Numbered from the stretch's first letter, positions 34,725 through 44,750 are shown. The stretch is 64,000 bases of DNA from JAHJQZ01 sp963676075 (GCA_963676075.2 CAXXNZ010000015.1:62001-126000), one strand, 5' to 3'. Notes: generated from the sequence alone by a model not told the origin. Program-made: numbers and translations.

Positions 34725-35177
34725 TTACTCGCCGATATCCTCGTTCCACAGGGCCGGATTGTTCTCGATGAACTCGGCCATCATGTGGGTGCAGCGTTCC
34801 TCGTGATAGTCCCTGACCTCGACGCCGGCGAGGTTGAGAACGTCCTGATAACCCTTGTAGGTTTCGCTTTCCGCCACGACCACGCGGGAAATGCCGAACT
34901 GGATGATGGTGCCTGTGCACATCATGCAGGGCGAAAGCGTGGTGTAGCAGGTCACGTCCTTGTAGCTCTTCTGGCGGCCGGCGTTCTGGATCGCGTCCAT
35001 CTCGCCGTGCAGAATCGGGTCGTTTTTCTGCACGCGCCGGTTGTGCCCTCGCCCAATGATCTCGCCATTCCTGACCAGCACCGAGCCGATCGGGATACCG
35101 CCCTCGGCAAGCCCTTTCTGGGCTTCCTCATAGGCGGCATCGAGGAATTTCTGGTCGAGTTCGGCTTGGGTGGCCAT
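34725..35177 (-). CDS. Cytosine deaminase, yeast Fcy1-like (CDA superfamily)
   Basis: A 150-residue zinc deaminase. Zinc and catalytic residues are His57 and Glu59 (ILHGEMDAI) and Cys84/Cys87 (SPCMMC). Unlike generic TadA/guanine deaminases, its flanks match yeast cytosine deaminase: GGIPIGSVLV, GRGHNRRVQK, YTTLSPCMMCTG, and the C-terminal FIEN..ALWNEDIGE. It would convert cytosine to uracil for pyrimidine salvage. ATG 35177 follows an AGGAG site that overlaps the pdhB stop. Position inside the pdh operon is unusual. Confidence 0.83.
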   Translation of the reverse strand: MATQAELDQKFLDAAYEEAQKGLAEGGIPIGSVLVRNGEIIGRGHNRRVQKNDPILHGEMDAIQNAGRQKSYKDVTCYTTLSPCMMCTGTIIQFGISRVVVAESETYKGYQDVLNLAGVEVRDYHEERCTHMMAEFIENNPALWNEDIGE

Positions 35178-35181
35178 CACC

Positions 35182-36601
<1,420 letters not shown>

Positions 36602-36637
36602 TTCATCTAGCTCCTGAAATTCTTAAGCGGCCGGTTC

Positions 36638-37678
36638 TCAGACGAGAACCACGTCGGTCCACAGCTCGGACGCATCCGGCTCGGAATCATTGGTGGCGAA
36701 ATCGGCGGCTTCAGTGACGATGGCGCGGACTTCCTTTTCGATGTCCTTGAGTTCTTCCTCGCTGGCCCATTCGTTCTCGATCAGGCGCTTGCGAACCTGC
36801 TCGATCGGATCGCGCTCGGCGCGCATCGTCTGAACTTCGTCCTTGGACCGGTACTTGGCCGGGTCGGACATCGAATGGCCGCGATAGCGGTAGGTCAGCA
36901 TCTCAAGAATGTACGGGCCTTTGCCTGAGCGGGCGTGCTCGATGGCGCGCTGGGCAGCCTCGCGCACCAGGCGGACATCCATGCCGTCGACCTGCTCGCC
37001 CGTAATGCCAAAGCTTACGCCACGCTGGGAAAGGTCGGTCTGGGCAGAGGCGCGCTCGACCGAGGTGCCCATGGCGTATTTGTTGTTCTCGATGACGTAG
37101 ACGACGGGCAGGTTCCACAGCTTGGCGATGTTGAAGCTTTCGTAGACCTGGCCCTGGTTGGCGGCGCCGTCGCCGAAATATGTCAGTGAGACGGAGTCTT
37201 CGCCCTTGTACTTTGCCGCGAAGGCCAGTCCCGTGCCGAGGCTTACCTGGGCGCCAACGATGCCGTTGCCGCCATAGAAGCGGTGCTCGTTGGAGAACAT
37301 GTGCATCGAGCCGCCCTTGCCTTTCGACAGGCCGCCCTCTCGTCCGGTCAGCTCGGCCATGACGCCCTTGGGATCGAGGCCCATCGACAGCATGTGGCCG
37401 TGGTCGCGATAGCCGGTGATCTGGGCGTCGCCGTCCTTACTGGCCATCTTGATGCCGGTCACGACTGCTTCCTGGCCGATATACAGATGGCAGAACCCGC
37501 CGATCAGACCCATGCCATACATCTGGCCTGCCTTTTCCTCGAAACGCCGGATCAACAGCATGTCGCGGAAGGCAAACAGCTCGTCGTCCTTGCTGAAATC
37601 GGGAGCATTCGAGCCTGAAGATGCCGGCTTGCGGGAAGAGGTTTTGGCCGTTTTGGTGGCTGCAGGTTTGCGCGCCAT
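36638..37678 (-). CDS. pdhA: Pyruvate dehydrogenase E1 alpha
   Basis: TPP-dependent subunit that decarboxylates pyruvate. The 346-residue protein has an Ala/Lys-rich N-terminal tail, then RRFEEKAGQMYGMGLIGGFCHLYIGQEAV, the RDHGH motif and the TPP-binding GDGAANQGQVYESFNIAKLWNLPVVYVIENN. Start at ATG 37678 follows a strong GGAGG site and matches the family; the longer frame does not. It is the first gene of the pdh run, with a ~160-base leader carrying a promoter-like palindrome. Confidence 0.97.
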   Translation of the reverse strand: MARKPAATKTAKTSSRKPASSGSNAPDFSKDDELFAFRDMLLIRRFEEKAGQMYGMGLIGGFCHLYIGQEAVVTGIKMASKDGDAQITGYRDHGHMLSMGLDPKGVMAELTGREGGLSKGKGGSMHMFSNEHRFYGGNGIVGAQVSLGTGLAFAAKYKGEDSVSLTYFGDGAANQGQVYESFNIAKLWNLPVVYVIENNKYAMGTSVERASAQTDLSQRGVSFGITGEQVDGMDVRLVREAAQRAIEHARSGKGPYILEMLTYRYRGHSMSDPAKYRSKDEVQTMRAERDPIEQVRKRLIENEWASEEELKDIEKEVRAIVTEAADFATNDSEPDASELWTDVVLV

Positions 37679-37753
37679 ATATCGCCTCCGAAAATAAACC
37701 ACCTTGCTCTCGTCCGGCAGAACCCTACGGCGAAAGCCAAGAATGAGCAGAAT

Positions 37754-37770
37754 GGCCCCGAAGGGGGGCC
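37754..37770 (-). other. GC-rich hairpin in the pdhA leader
   Basis: On the minus strand GGCCCC-CCTTC-GGGGCC forms a 6-bp all-GC stem with a 5-base loop, about 76 bases before the pdhA ATG. No T-run follows, so it is not a simple attenuator. It may stabilise the mRNA or be a protein site. Confidence 0.45.
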
Positions 37771-37837
37771 GGAACAAGAGAGCAGCGCATGTGGGAAATG
37801 CGGTTTAACGCATTGAAACAGATAGCGAAAACGAAAT

Positions 37838-37854
37838 TAACCTATTATAGGTTA
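37838..37854 (-). promoter_or_regulatory. Palindrome overlapping a TATAAT box upstream of pdhA
   Basis: TAACCTAT-T-ATAGGTTA is a perfect 8-bp inverted repeat. On the minus strand its centre contains TATAAT (37849-37844), a consensus -10 box, which would start the pdhA transcript near 37837. A repressor bound here would block polymerase directly. No strong -35 is seen at standard spacing. The next 30 bases toward ftsB contain a weak ATTAGC/GCTAAT stem (37864-37884) that overlaps the ftsB stop. Confidence 0.5.
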
Positions 37855-37879
37855 TCATTTTCAATTAGCCGAATATAAG

Positions 37880-38206
37880 CTAATCCGCCGCAGACTCGCC
37901 TTCGAGCAGGACTATATCTTCGGGATTGGACATAGACAACAGTGCGTGCGCGCGTTCGCTCAACAGGTCCGGATCGAGCGCGGTCGGATCGAGTAACGAC
38001 ATGCGATGCTTGATGGAATCGATCTCGGCCTGCAGCGTTGCGCTCTTGGCCTCGAGGGTCGCCACCTCGTTGCGCATCTCGTCCTGGCCGATGAGCCCGT
38101 ACTGGCCGGAAACGGCATTGGCGCCGAGATAGGCCAGAAAGGCCCCGAGCACGACGGTCAGGGCCAGTTGCTTGAGTACGGATGGTTTTTTGAGACGGGT
38201 CGGCAT
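37880..38206 (-). CDS. Septum formation initiator FtsB/DivIC-family protein
   Basis: A 108-residue bitopic membrane protein: short basic N-terminus (MPTRLKKPSVLK), one TM (residues 12-32), then a coiled coil (EMRNEVATLEAKSATLQAEIDSIKHRMSLL) and the typical LDPDLLSERAHALL helix. This fits the FtsB/DivIC family of divisome proteins. Between pdhA and eno is its standard place in Rhizobiales. The 226-bp spacer on its far side shows nothing I can name. Confidence 0.9.
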   Translation of the reverse strand: MPTRLKKPSVLKQLALTVVLGAFLAYLGANAVSGQYGLIGQDEMRNEVATLEAKSATLQAEIDSIKHRMSLLDPTALDPDLLSERAHALLSMSNPEDIVLLEGESAAD

Positions 38207-38432
38207 GGATCCTCACGCAAGGCGTTCGGACCATCTTGCCATGACGCCGTTAATGCCCGGTTGCGCTGCCGCTGAATGATGCGTTTTTTTGGACCGGTCG
38301 AGAATGCTCAGACGGCTGTGCACAGCAAGCAAGGCTGTTCCAGGAGCGCAATGATCCGGTGATCTCATACTCCCGGTTCTGCGCAGCGCCGCCGCTACTG
38401 TGCGACCGGACACCAGGCGAGAAAGTCGGTCG

Positions 38433-38900
38433 CTAGGCGTCGGCCGCGCCCTCGGCATCAAAGCTCACGGTCTTCTCGATCCCATTGGCAGCATCGTTCA
38501 CCGACACCGTCAGGCTGGCGTCGGGCGCCTTCATAGCTTCGGCTATCGCACGAACCTCGCTCGGGTTGCCGTAGTCCAGAATGAGCCGGCCCTTGCCGGA
38601 GGCCCAGTAATAGGACTCGGCCTCGAAACTGGCGCCGGCGGCAGTGGTCAGCGTCATGTCGACAGGATCACCCTTGTCCGCTGCGTCGCCATGGTCACGG
38701 TCGGGCCAGATCAGGGAGAAATTGACGGTACCTTCCGCCCCGCAGAACAGTTCCGCCGAACCGTCGTCGGTCTTGCTCTGCATGAGAAAATAGCTGCCAT
38801 GACCGTCATTGACGGATTTGCCGGTCCACGCGGCAAAAGCAGGCGTCGCCAGGACCACCCCCGCGATGCCGAAGGCAAGCCAATGCGCAAGCCGAGCCAT
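38433..38900 (-). CDS. Secreted protein of unknown function (paralogue 1)
   Basis: A 155-residue protein with a clear signal peptide (MARLAHWLAFGIAGVVLATPAFA, cleavage near residue 23). The mature part begins AWTGKSVNDGHGSYFL and has one Cys in ELFCGAEG. It is predicted to be mostly beta-strand. Its layout parallels the next gene: AW at the start, ND..G, a central Cys before a Gly turn, L-x-W, a KG turn and an EAM helix. I take them as diverged tandem paralogues. No known domain recognised. Confidence 0.7.
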   Translation of the reverse strand: MARLAHWLAFGIAGVVLATPAFAAWTGKSVNDGHGSYFLMQSKTDDGSAELFCGAEGTVNFSLIWPDRDHGDAADKGDPVDMTLTTAAGASFEAESYYWASGKGRLILDYGNPSEVRAIAEAMKAPDASLTVSVNDAANGIEKTVSFDAEGAADA

Positions 38901-39073
38901 ATCAACCCCTTGATTCAGTGCGGCCCGAACATATCAACTCCATGACGCCGGGCCAAGCGACATAGGGGGCCGCAGGCTGCGGCGGTTCCGCACCATTGCG
39001 GGGCTAGTGGACCGGTATCCCCGGCTGCTGGCGATGTGAAGGCATGTCGGTACGCGAACGCGAAGTGCGGCTG

Positions 39074-39604
39074 CTACATCCGGCAGTAGGCGCGATAGCG
39101 CGTGATGTTGTCTGTGGCAGCATCCATGTCGAAACGTGCATGGTTGAGCACCGTGCCGTGTTGAACCACCTCGACGGTGAAGTCGCCACCGCTCGTCAGC
39201 ATCGCCTCGGTCATCGGTGCCAGAATATCGGGCGCATTGAGTTCGGCGGCAGCCCATCCCTTTTCAAGCGGGCGATAATGCGCCGCGGCGGCAAAACGAT
39301 GTGTGTCGCCGACGAAGAACCTCAGGGTCAAAGCCCCCTGCTCTGCCGCGCCCGCATCAGCGGCATTCCATGTCAGGGCCAGAAATGCCTGTCCGTCCTG
39401 TGTGCAGTTGAACTCGATCCGCTCGCCGCTCGCCGCGTCGTTGACAACCGCGAGATAGGTGACGCCGGCGCTGTCATTGCCTCGCCCCGATACCCAGGCG
39501 GCATCGACAGGCGAAGCAGCGGTCAAGACCAGCATGCCCAAGGCGATGGCTGGCGTCAGGCCTGACCGCGTGAACGAGGTCGATACATGCTGGTCGAGGG
39601 ACAT
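39074..39604 (-). CDS. Secreted protein of unknown function (paralogue 2)
   Basis: A 176-residue protein with a signal peptide of about 35 residues (hydrophobic core TPAIALGMLVLTAASPV, cleavage VDA/AW). The mature part begins AWVSGRGNDSAGVTYL and has two cysteines, one at FNCTQDG matching the Cys of its neighbour and one four residues from the C-terminus (YCRM), which could form a disulfide. A purine-rich AAAGG site precedes the ATG. A 173-bp spacer separates it from paralogue 1. Function unknown. Confidence 0.7.
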   Translation of the reverse strand: MSLDQHVSTSFTRSGLTPAIALGMLVLTAASPVDAAWVSGRGNDSAGVTYLAVVNDAASGERIEFNCTQDGQAFLALTWNAADAGAAEQGALTLRFFVGDTHRFAAAAHYRPLEKGWAAAELNAPDILAPMTEAMLTSGGDFTVEVVQHGTVLNHARFDMDAATDNITRYRAYCRM

Positions 39605-39723
39605 GGCAAACCTTTGAACGACGCGCGACTCGCTTGCCCCGCATAACGTGCTCTTTGGTCAAAACATAGAAAACGAGATGTTAACGGGCAGTGAGCCTTT
39701 CCGGTCCGTGCGCGCCGCATAGT

Positions 39724-39927
39724 CTATTTCAGCTTGGCCATGTCCTTGCGGGCAATTTCGGGAACCGGAATGCCGCGCTTTTCCATGGTGGCCAGAACCG
39801 ACTTGGGCAGATCGGTCCGACATTGACAGTTCTTCAGATGCGCCAAATGCCACTCGAGCCGATCGTCTTCGCTCGGGTTCTTCGGCATCCGGTTGGCCTT
39901 GTGCCATTCGGCATTGATCGTTCCCAT
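39724..39927 (-). CDS. Small His/Cys-rich protein, unknown function
   Basis: A 67-residue protein MGTINAEWHKANRMPKNPSEDD... whose centre reads WHLAHLKNCQCR. His27, His30, Cys34 and Cys36 could bind a metal. The ATG at 39927 is preferred over a longer frame because it has a GAAGAGG site upstream and the longer frame would begin inside the eno terminator. No signal peptide. Not a family I can name. Confidence 0.6.
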   Translation of the reverse strand: MGTINAEWHKANRMPKNPSEDDRLEWHLAHLKNCQCRTDLPKSVLATMEKRGIPVPEIARKDMAKLK

Positions 39928-39960
39928 GTCACGAACCTCTTCTTCGGTGGGCTGGCGCCC

Positions 39961-39995
39961 AAAAAACAACACGCGATCCTTACCGGACCGCGTGT
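39961..39995 (-). terminator. Rho-independent terminator of eno
   Basis: On the minus strand ACACGCGGTCC-GGTAA-GGATCGCGTGT gives an 11-bp stem (one G-U pair) followed by TGTTTTTT. It ends 67 bp after the eno stop and just before the small His/Cys protein, which therefore needs its own promoter or read-through. Confidence 0.85.
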
Positions 39996-40024
39996 CGCAA
40001 ACTGTCAGTAGCTGTCAGCAAGCC

Positions 40025-40047
40025 GGCTGCGCCCGATTGGCGCAGCC
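40025..40047 (-). other. Perfect hairpin just after eno
   Basis: GGCTGCGCC (40025-40033) and GGCGCAGCC (40039-40047) form a perfect 9-bp stem with a 5-base loop, 14 bp beyond the eno stop. With no T-run it probably protects the mRNA 3' end or aids the stronger terminator farther on. Confidence 0.6.
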
Positions 40048-40061
40048 CTGCTCATCTGAGC

Positions 40062-41336
40062 TTACGCCTTGAGGATCGACGTGCCGGCGTAGACTGCCGA
40101 GGTGTCGAGCTGTTCTTCGATGCGGATCAGCTGGTTGTACTTGGCGATGCGGTCGGAACGCGACATCGAACCGGTCTTGATCTGTCCGCAATTGAGCGCG
40201 ACCGCGAGATCGGCAATGGTCGAATCCTCGGTTTCGCCCGAACGGTGCGACATCACCGAGGTGTAGGCGGCGCGGTGGGCCATATCGACCGCCGCGATGG
40301 TCTCGGTCAGGGTGCCGATCTGGTTGACCTTGATGAGGATCGAGTTGGCGACACCCATCTTGATACCGGAGGCAAGGCGCTCGGTGTTGGTGACGAACAG
40401 ATCGTCGCCAACCAGCTGAATCTTGCCGCCCAGCGCTTCGGTCAGGGCCTTCCAGCCTTCCCAGTCGTCTTCGGCCATGCCGTCTTCGATCGAGAAGATC
40501 GGGAAGCGGCTGACCAGATCCTCGAAATAGCGGGCGTTCTCTTCGGAGGTCAGGGACTTGCCCTCGCCCTTCATCTCGTACTTGCCGTCCTTGAAGTACT
40601 CGCTCGATGCGGGGTCGAGTGCAATGAAGATATCCTCACCCGGCTTGAAGCCAGCCGCGTCGATGGCGTCGACGATGAAGCCAAGCGCTTCGTCCGCCGA
40701 ATTGAGGCCCGGTGCGAAACCGCCCTCGTCACCGACATTGGTGTTGTGGCCCTTGGCGCCGAGCGCCTTCTTGAGGGTGTGGAACACTTCCGAACCCATG
40801 CGCACGGCTTCGGCAATCGAATCGGCACCGATCGGGGCGATCATGAATTCCTGGATGTCGATCGGATTGTCGGCATGCGCGCCGCCGTTGATGATGTTCA
40901 TCATCGGCACGGGCAGGACGTGGGCACTGGTGCCACCGACATAGCGGTACAGCGGCAGCTCGGACGACTCGGCTGCGGCCTTGGCTGCGGCCAGCGAGAC
41001 GCCGAGGATGGCGTTGGCGCCCAGACGGCCCTTGTTCGGGGTGCCGTCGAGTTCGATCATCGCCTGGTCGAGAGCGATCTGGTCGAGTGCGTCCAGGCCC
41101 TGGATCTCGTCGGCGATGGCATCGTTGACGTTCTCGACCGCAGTCAGCACGCCCTTGCCCATGTATTCGGAGCCGCCGTCGCGCAGTTCGACCGCTTCGT
41201 GGACGCCGGTCGAGGCGCCTGACGGCACGGCTGCACGTCCAAAGCTGCCGTCATCGAGCAACACATCCACCTCGACGGTGGGATTGCCGCGGCTGTCGAA
41301 TATCTGGCGCGCATGGACATCAATAATGGCTGACAT
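40062..41336 (-). CDS. eno: Enolase
   Basis: Interconverts 2-phosphoglycerate and phosphoenolpyruvate. The 424-residue protein starts MSAIIDVHARQIFDSRGNPTVEV and has the GASTGVHEA loop, the metal/catalytic segments FSIEDGMAEDDW, LVGDDLFVTN and ILIKVNQIGTLTE (active Lys), and the signature SHRSGETEDSTIADLAV. ATG 41336 is chosen over a longer frame; a GAGG site precedes it. Upstream lies a divergent spacer to the ABC exporter. Confidence 0.98.
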   Translation of the reverse strand: MSAIIDVHARQIFDSRGNPTVEVDVLLDDGSFGRAAVPSGASTGVHEAVELRDGGSEYMGKGVLTAVENVNDAIADEIQGLDALDQIALDQAMIELDGTPNKGRLGANAILGVSLAAAKAAAESSELPLYRYVGGTSAHVLPVPMMNIINGGAHADNPIDIQEFMIAPIGADSIAEAVRMGSEVFHTLKKALGAKGHNTNVGDEGGFAPGLNSADEALGFIVDAIDAAGFKPGEDIFIALDPASSEYFKDGKYEMKGEGKSLTSEENARYFEDLVSRFPIFSIEDGMAEDDWEGWKALTEALGGKIQLVGDDLFVTNTERLASGIKMGVANSILIKVNQIGTLTETIAAVDMAHRAAYTSVMSHRSGETEDSTIADLAVALNCGQIKTGSMSRSDRIAKYNQLIRIEEQLDTSAVYAGTSILKA

Positions 41337-41682
41337 CGCTATTTTCCTCGAGTTTTCTGCTTGGGGGGAAGAGTCTGGGCGTTGATATACCCATGATGTG
41401 AAGAAAGAAAGATGCGACACGGTATCCGGTCGCAAGGGTGTTCAGTTGCGGTTGACCTAACCTGAATGCGGGGCGGCCGCCTTGCCCCAAATCAAACGAG
41501 TGTGGTCCTCATTGCCGCCGATAACGCCTTCAGGTGGATGAGTTATACTGTCTTCGTTGAAAGTCTCGCAGACTGCTTTTCTGTTTTCTTGCAAGACCCG
41601 CGACGATCTGCCGGGGTTGATCTTGGACAGAACTCTCCCATATGCGCTATCGTCCTCAAGGAACATGATTTGCGAGGTTGGA
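41337..41682. other. Divergent spacer eno / ABC exporter
   Basis: 346 bp with no supported gene. The frames present have no family match. The eno ribosome site (GAGGAAAA on the minus strand) and the ABC gene site (GAGG at 41674-41677) are visible. AT-rich parts near 41370-41410 and 41545-41590 are the likeliest promoter areas, but no consensus pair is convincing. No hairpin terminator. Confidence 0.5.
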
Positions 41683-42390
41683 ATGTCTGATCTGGCCTTC
41701 CGCACCGAGCAACTGACCAAAACCTATGGCAGCGGCAATACCGCGGTCTTCGCGCTTCGCGGCGCCGATCTGTCGCTTCCGGGCGGCGAGATGACTGTGC
41801 TGCTCGGCCATTCCGGTTCCGGCAAATCCACCTTGCTCAATATTCTCGGCGGGCTCGATTCCGCCACCTCCGGCAAGGCCTTTTTCCGCGACATCGAGCT
41901 GACAAGGCTCGGCGACAACGGGCTGACCCGGTTCCGGCGCGATCATGTCGGTTTCGTCTTCCAGTTCTACAATCTCGTGCCCTCGTTGACCGCGCGTGAG
42001 AACGTGGCGCTCGTCACCGAGATCGCCCGCAATCCGATGACGCCCGAAGAGGCGCTCGATCGCGTCGGATTGTCGGCGCGCATGGATCATTTCCCGGCCC
42101 AGATGTCGGGCGGCGAGCAACAGCGCGTCGCCATCGCCCGCGCCATCGCCAAGCGTCCGAACGTGCTGCTATGCGACGAGCCGACCGGTGCGCTTGATTC
42201 CAAGACCGGTATCACCGTTCTCGAGGCGCTGACCCGGATCAACGAGGATCTCGGCACCACGACGGTGATCATCACCCACAATGCCGAGATCCAGCGCATC
42301 GCTCACGGCGTGCTGTTCATGGCCGACGGCCGCATCACCGACCACAAGCGCAACGAGACCCGCGTGCGCCCGTCCGAGGTGTCGTGGTGA
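41683..42390 (+). CDS. ABC transporter ATP-binding protein (MacB/LolD type)
   Basis: ATPase of 235 residues for the exporter encoded with the next two genes. Walker A GHSGSGKST, Q-loop FVFQFYNLVPSLTARENV, signature MSGGEQQRVAIARA, Walker B VLLCDEPTGALDSKT and the switch His in ITHNAEI are all present. The FYNLVPSLTA and DEPTGALD segments are typical of the MacB/LolD/DevA class that drives FtsX-like permeases. ATG 41683 is preferred because GAGG stands 6 bases upstream. Its stop overlaps the permease start. Confidence 0.93.
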   Translation: MSDLAFRTEQLTKTYGSGNTAVFALRGADLSLPGGEMTVLLGHSGSGKSTLLNILGGLDSATSGKAFFRDIELTRLGDNGLTRFRRDHVGFVFQFYNLVPSLTARENVALVTEIARNPMTPEEALDRVGLSARMDHFPAQMSGGEQQRVAIARAIAKRPNVLLCDEPTGALDSKTGITVLEALTRINEDLGTTTVIITHNAEIQRIAHGVLFMADGRITDHKRNETRVRPSEVSW

Positions 42391-44750
42391 ACGCCCTCGA
42401 CAGGAAGCTGCTGCGGGATTTCCGGCGGCTGTGGGCACAGGCACTGGCCATCGCTCTTGTCGCCGCCGCCGGCGTGATGACCCTTCTGGTCGGCATCGGC
42501 ACCTATCGCGCCCTCTACGAGACCCGCACCGCCTATTACGATCGCTATTCCTTCGCCGACGTCTTCGCCACGGCCATCCGCGCGCCGAACAGCCTGACCG
42601 AGCGCATCCTGGCCATTCCCGGCGTGTCGCGCATCGATACGCGCGTGCAATCGAGCGCCGTGCTCGATATTCCGGGCCTTATCGAACCGGCGAGCGGTCT
42701 TGTCCTGTCGATCCCCGACAGAGGCGAGCCCGTTCTCAACAAGCTGGTGCTGATGGACGGGAAACTGCCCGCCGCAGGCGAGCCCGACAGCGTTGTCATC
42801 TCCCAGGCCTTTGCCGAGGCAAACGGCTTTGCACCCGGCGACAGTTTCTCGGCGACCATGGGCGGGGTCAAACGGACGCTCTCCATATCCGGCATCGTCC
42901 TGTCGCCCGAATACATCTACTCGATCGGTCCGGGGCAGATGGTGCCGGACAACCGCCGTTTCGGCGTCATCTGGATGCGCTATTCCGAGGCGGCGGCGAT
43001 CTTCGATCTCAACGGCGCCTTTAATTCGGTGTCGATCAAGCTGGCGCGCGGTGCCAGCGAGTCCGGTGTCATCGAAGCGCTCGATACCTTGCTCAAGCCC
43101 TATGGCGGTCGGGGCGCCCATGGGCGGACCCAGCAGGTGTCCTACGCCTTCCTTGATTCCGAGCTGGTCCAGCTCGAAGGCATGAGCGCCACCCTGCCCC
43201 CGATCTTCCTCGCGGTGGCGGCGTTCCTGGTCAACATGACGCTGGCGCGTCTGGTGGCGCTGGAGCGCGAGCAGATCGGCCTACTGAAGGCGCTAGGCTA
43301 TGGTCCGATCTCCATCGCCTGGCACTATGTCAAGCTGTCGCTTCTCATCGCTTCTGCCGGCGTGCTGATCGGCTGGGTTGTCGGCGCCTGGGCCACCCAC
43401 GGCATGGCGGCGCTTTATGCCGAGTTCTACAAATTCCCGTTCCTGTTGTTCCAGATCAGCCCGGACACCTATGCCATCTCGGGCGGCGCCGCCCTTGTCG
43501 CGGCCGTGCTCGGATCGCTGCAGGCGGTGATGTCGGCGGCGCGCCTGTCGCCGGCGGTGGCGATGGCGCCGCCAGCCCCGGCCGTCTACAAGCGCTTCAT
43601 TCTCGACCGGCTCGGGGTGACGCGCTACCTGCCGCAGGGCATCAACATGGCGCTGCGCTCGATGATACGTCGTCCCTGGCGGGCCGTGCTGACCTTGCTC
43701 GGCATTTCGCTGTCCTCGGGTCTCGTCATCGCTGGTCTATTCGTCGAGGACTCGCTCGATTACATGCTCGACGCCCAGTATTTCCACGCCCAGCGCGAAC
43801 AGGCGACGGTCGGTTTCGCCCATCCCGTCACGCCGCGCGGTCTCGAAAGCGTCTCCCGTCTGCCCGGCGTCATCAAGGTCGAACCGATGCGGGCTGTAGC
43901 GGTCAAGTTCTACCACGGCACCCACACCCGTCTCGGGTCCATCGAGGGCAAGCCCAACAATGCCGATCTTGATCGGGTGATCGACAAGAACCTCAACCCC
44001 GTCAGCCTGCCGCCGAGCGGGTTGGCGCTGTCCAATGCCATGGCCAAAGCGCTCAATGCGCGTGTCGGCGACAAGATCAAGGCGCACTTGCTCGATGGCA
44101 GCGGCAAGATCCTCACCCTGCCGGTCACCGACATCGTTCAGCAGTTCATTGGCCTCGGCGCAAACATGGATATCACGGCGCTCAATCGCGCCCTGGGCCA
44201 GCCCGATTACGCCGATGGCGCCTATCTGCTCATCGACACAGACAAGACCGAAGCGCTCTATGCCGCCATCAAGGCGGCGCCGGGCATCGCTTCGGTCTCC
44301 CTGGCGCGGGAAGCGCTTTATCAGTTGCGCAAGCAGGTCGGCGAAAATCTCGGCATCAACCGGACGATCTTCGTCACGCTCGCCGTCATCATCGTTTTCG
44401 GCGTCGTCTACAACACCGCCCGCATCCAGCTCAGCGAACAGGCGCGCGAACTGGCGAGCCTGCGCGTGCTCGGCTTCACCAAATTCGAAGTCTCGATCGT
44501 GCTTTTGACCGAAGTCGGCCTGTTGACGCTGTTGTCGCTGCCGCTGGGCTGGGTCGTCGGCTACTGGGCCTCGGCGGGCATGCTGACCGGCGTCTCCAGC
44601 GACCTGTTCACCTTCCCGCTCGTCATTTACCGATCGACCTACGCCTGGGCGACAATCGTCACCATCGTCGCTGCCCTCATATCTGCCGTCATCGTCCAGC
44701 GCCGGGTCGCCGGCCTCGACATGATCGCCGTGCTCAAGACCAGAGACTGA
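42384..44750 (+). CDS. FtsX/MacB-type ABC transporter permease
   Basis: A 788-residue inner-membrane permease. It has an N-terminal TM, a periplasmic domain (about 45-255), a TM block around 262-390, a short cytoplasmic link, another TM (about 435), a second periplasmic domain and a C-terminal block of three TMs (TIFVTLAVIIVFGVVYNTARIQ onward). This duplicated FtsX arrangement is the large form seen in MacB-like or DevC-like exporters. The start is GTG at 42384 or 42387, overlapping the ATPase stop. Substrate unknown. Confidence 0.9.
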   Translation: MVNALDRKLLRDFRRLWAQALAIALVAAAGVMTLLVGIGTYRALYETRTAYYDRYSFADVFATAIRAPNSLTERILAIPGVSRIDTRVQSSAVLDIPGLIEPASGLVLSIPDRGEPVLNKLVLMDGKLPAAGEPDSVVISQAFAEANGFAPGDSFSATMGGVKRTLSISGIVLSPEYIYSIGPGQMVPDNRRFGVIWMRYSEAAAIFDLNGAFNSVSIKLARGASESGVIEALDTLLKPYGGRGAHGRTQQVSYAFLDSELVQLEGMSATLPPIFLAVAAFLVNMTLARLVALEREQIGLLKALGYGPISIAWHYVKLSLLIASAGVLIGWVVGAWATHGMAALYAEFYKFPFLLFQISPDTYAISGGAALVAAVLGSLQAVMSAARLSPAVAMAPPAPAVYKRFILDRLGVTRYLPQGINMALRSMIRRPWRAVLTLLGISLSSGLVIAGLFVEDSLDYMLDAQYFHAQREQATVGFAHPVTPRGLESVSRLPGVIKVEPMRAVAVKFYHGTHTRLGSIEGKPNNADLDRVIDKNLNPVSLPPSGLALSNAMAKALNARVGDKIKAHLLDGSGKILTLPVTDIVQQFIGLGANMDITALNRALGQPDYADGAYLLIDTDKTEALYAAIKAAPGIASVSLAREALYQLRKQVGENLGINRTIFVTLAVIIVFGVVYNTARIQLSEQARELASLRVLGFTKFEVSIVLLTEVGLLTLLSLPLGWVVGYWASAGMLTGVSSDLFTFPLVIYRSTYAWATIVTIVAALISAVIVQRRVAGLDMIAVLKTRD

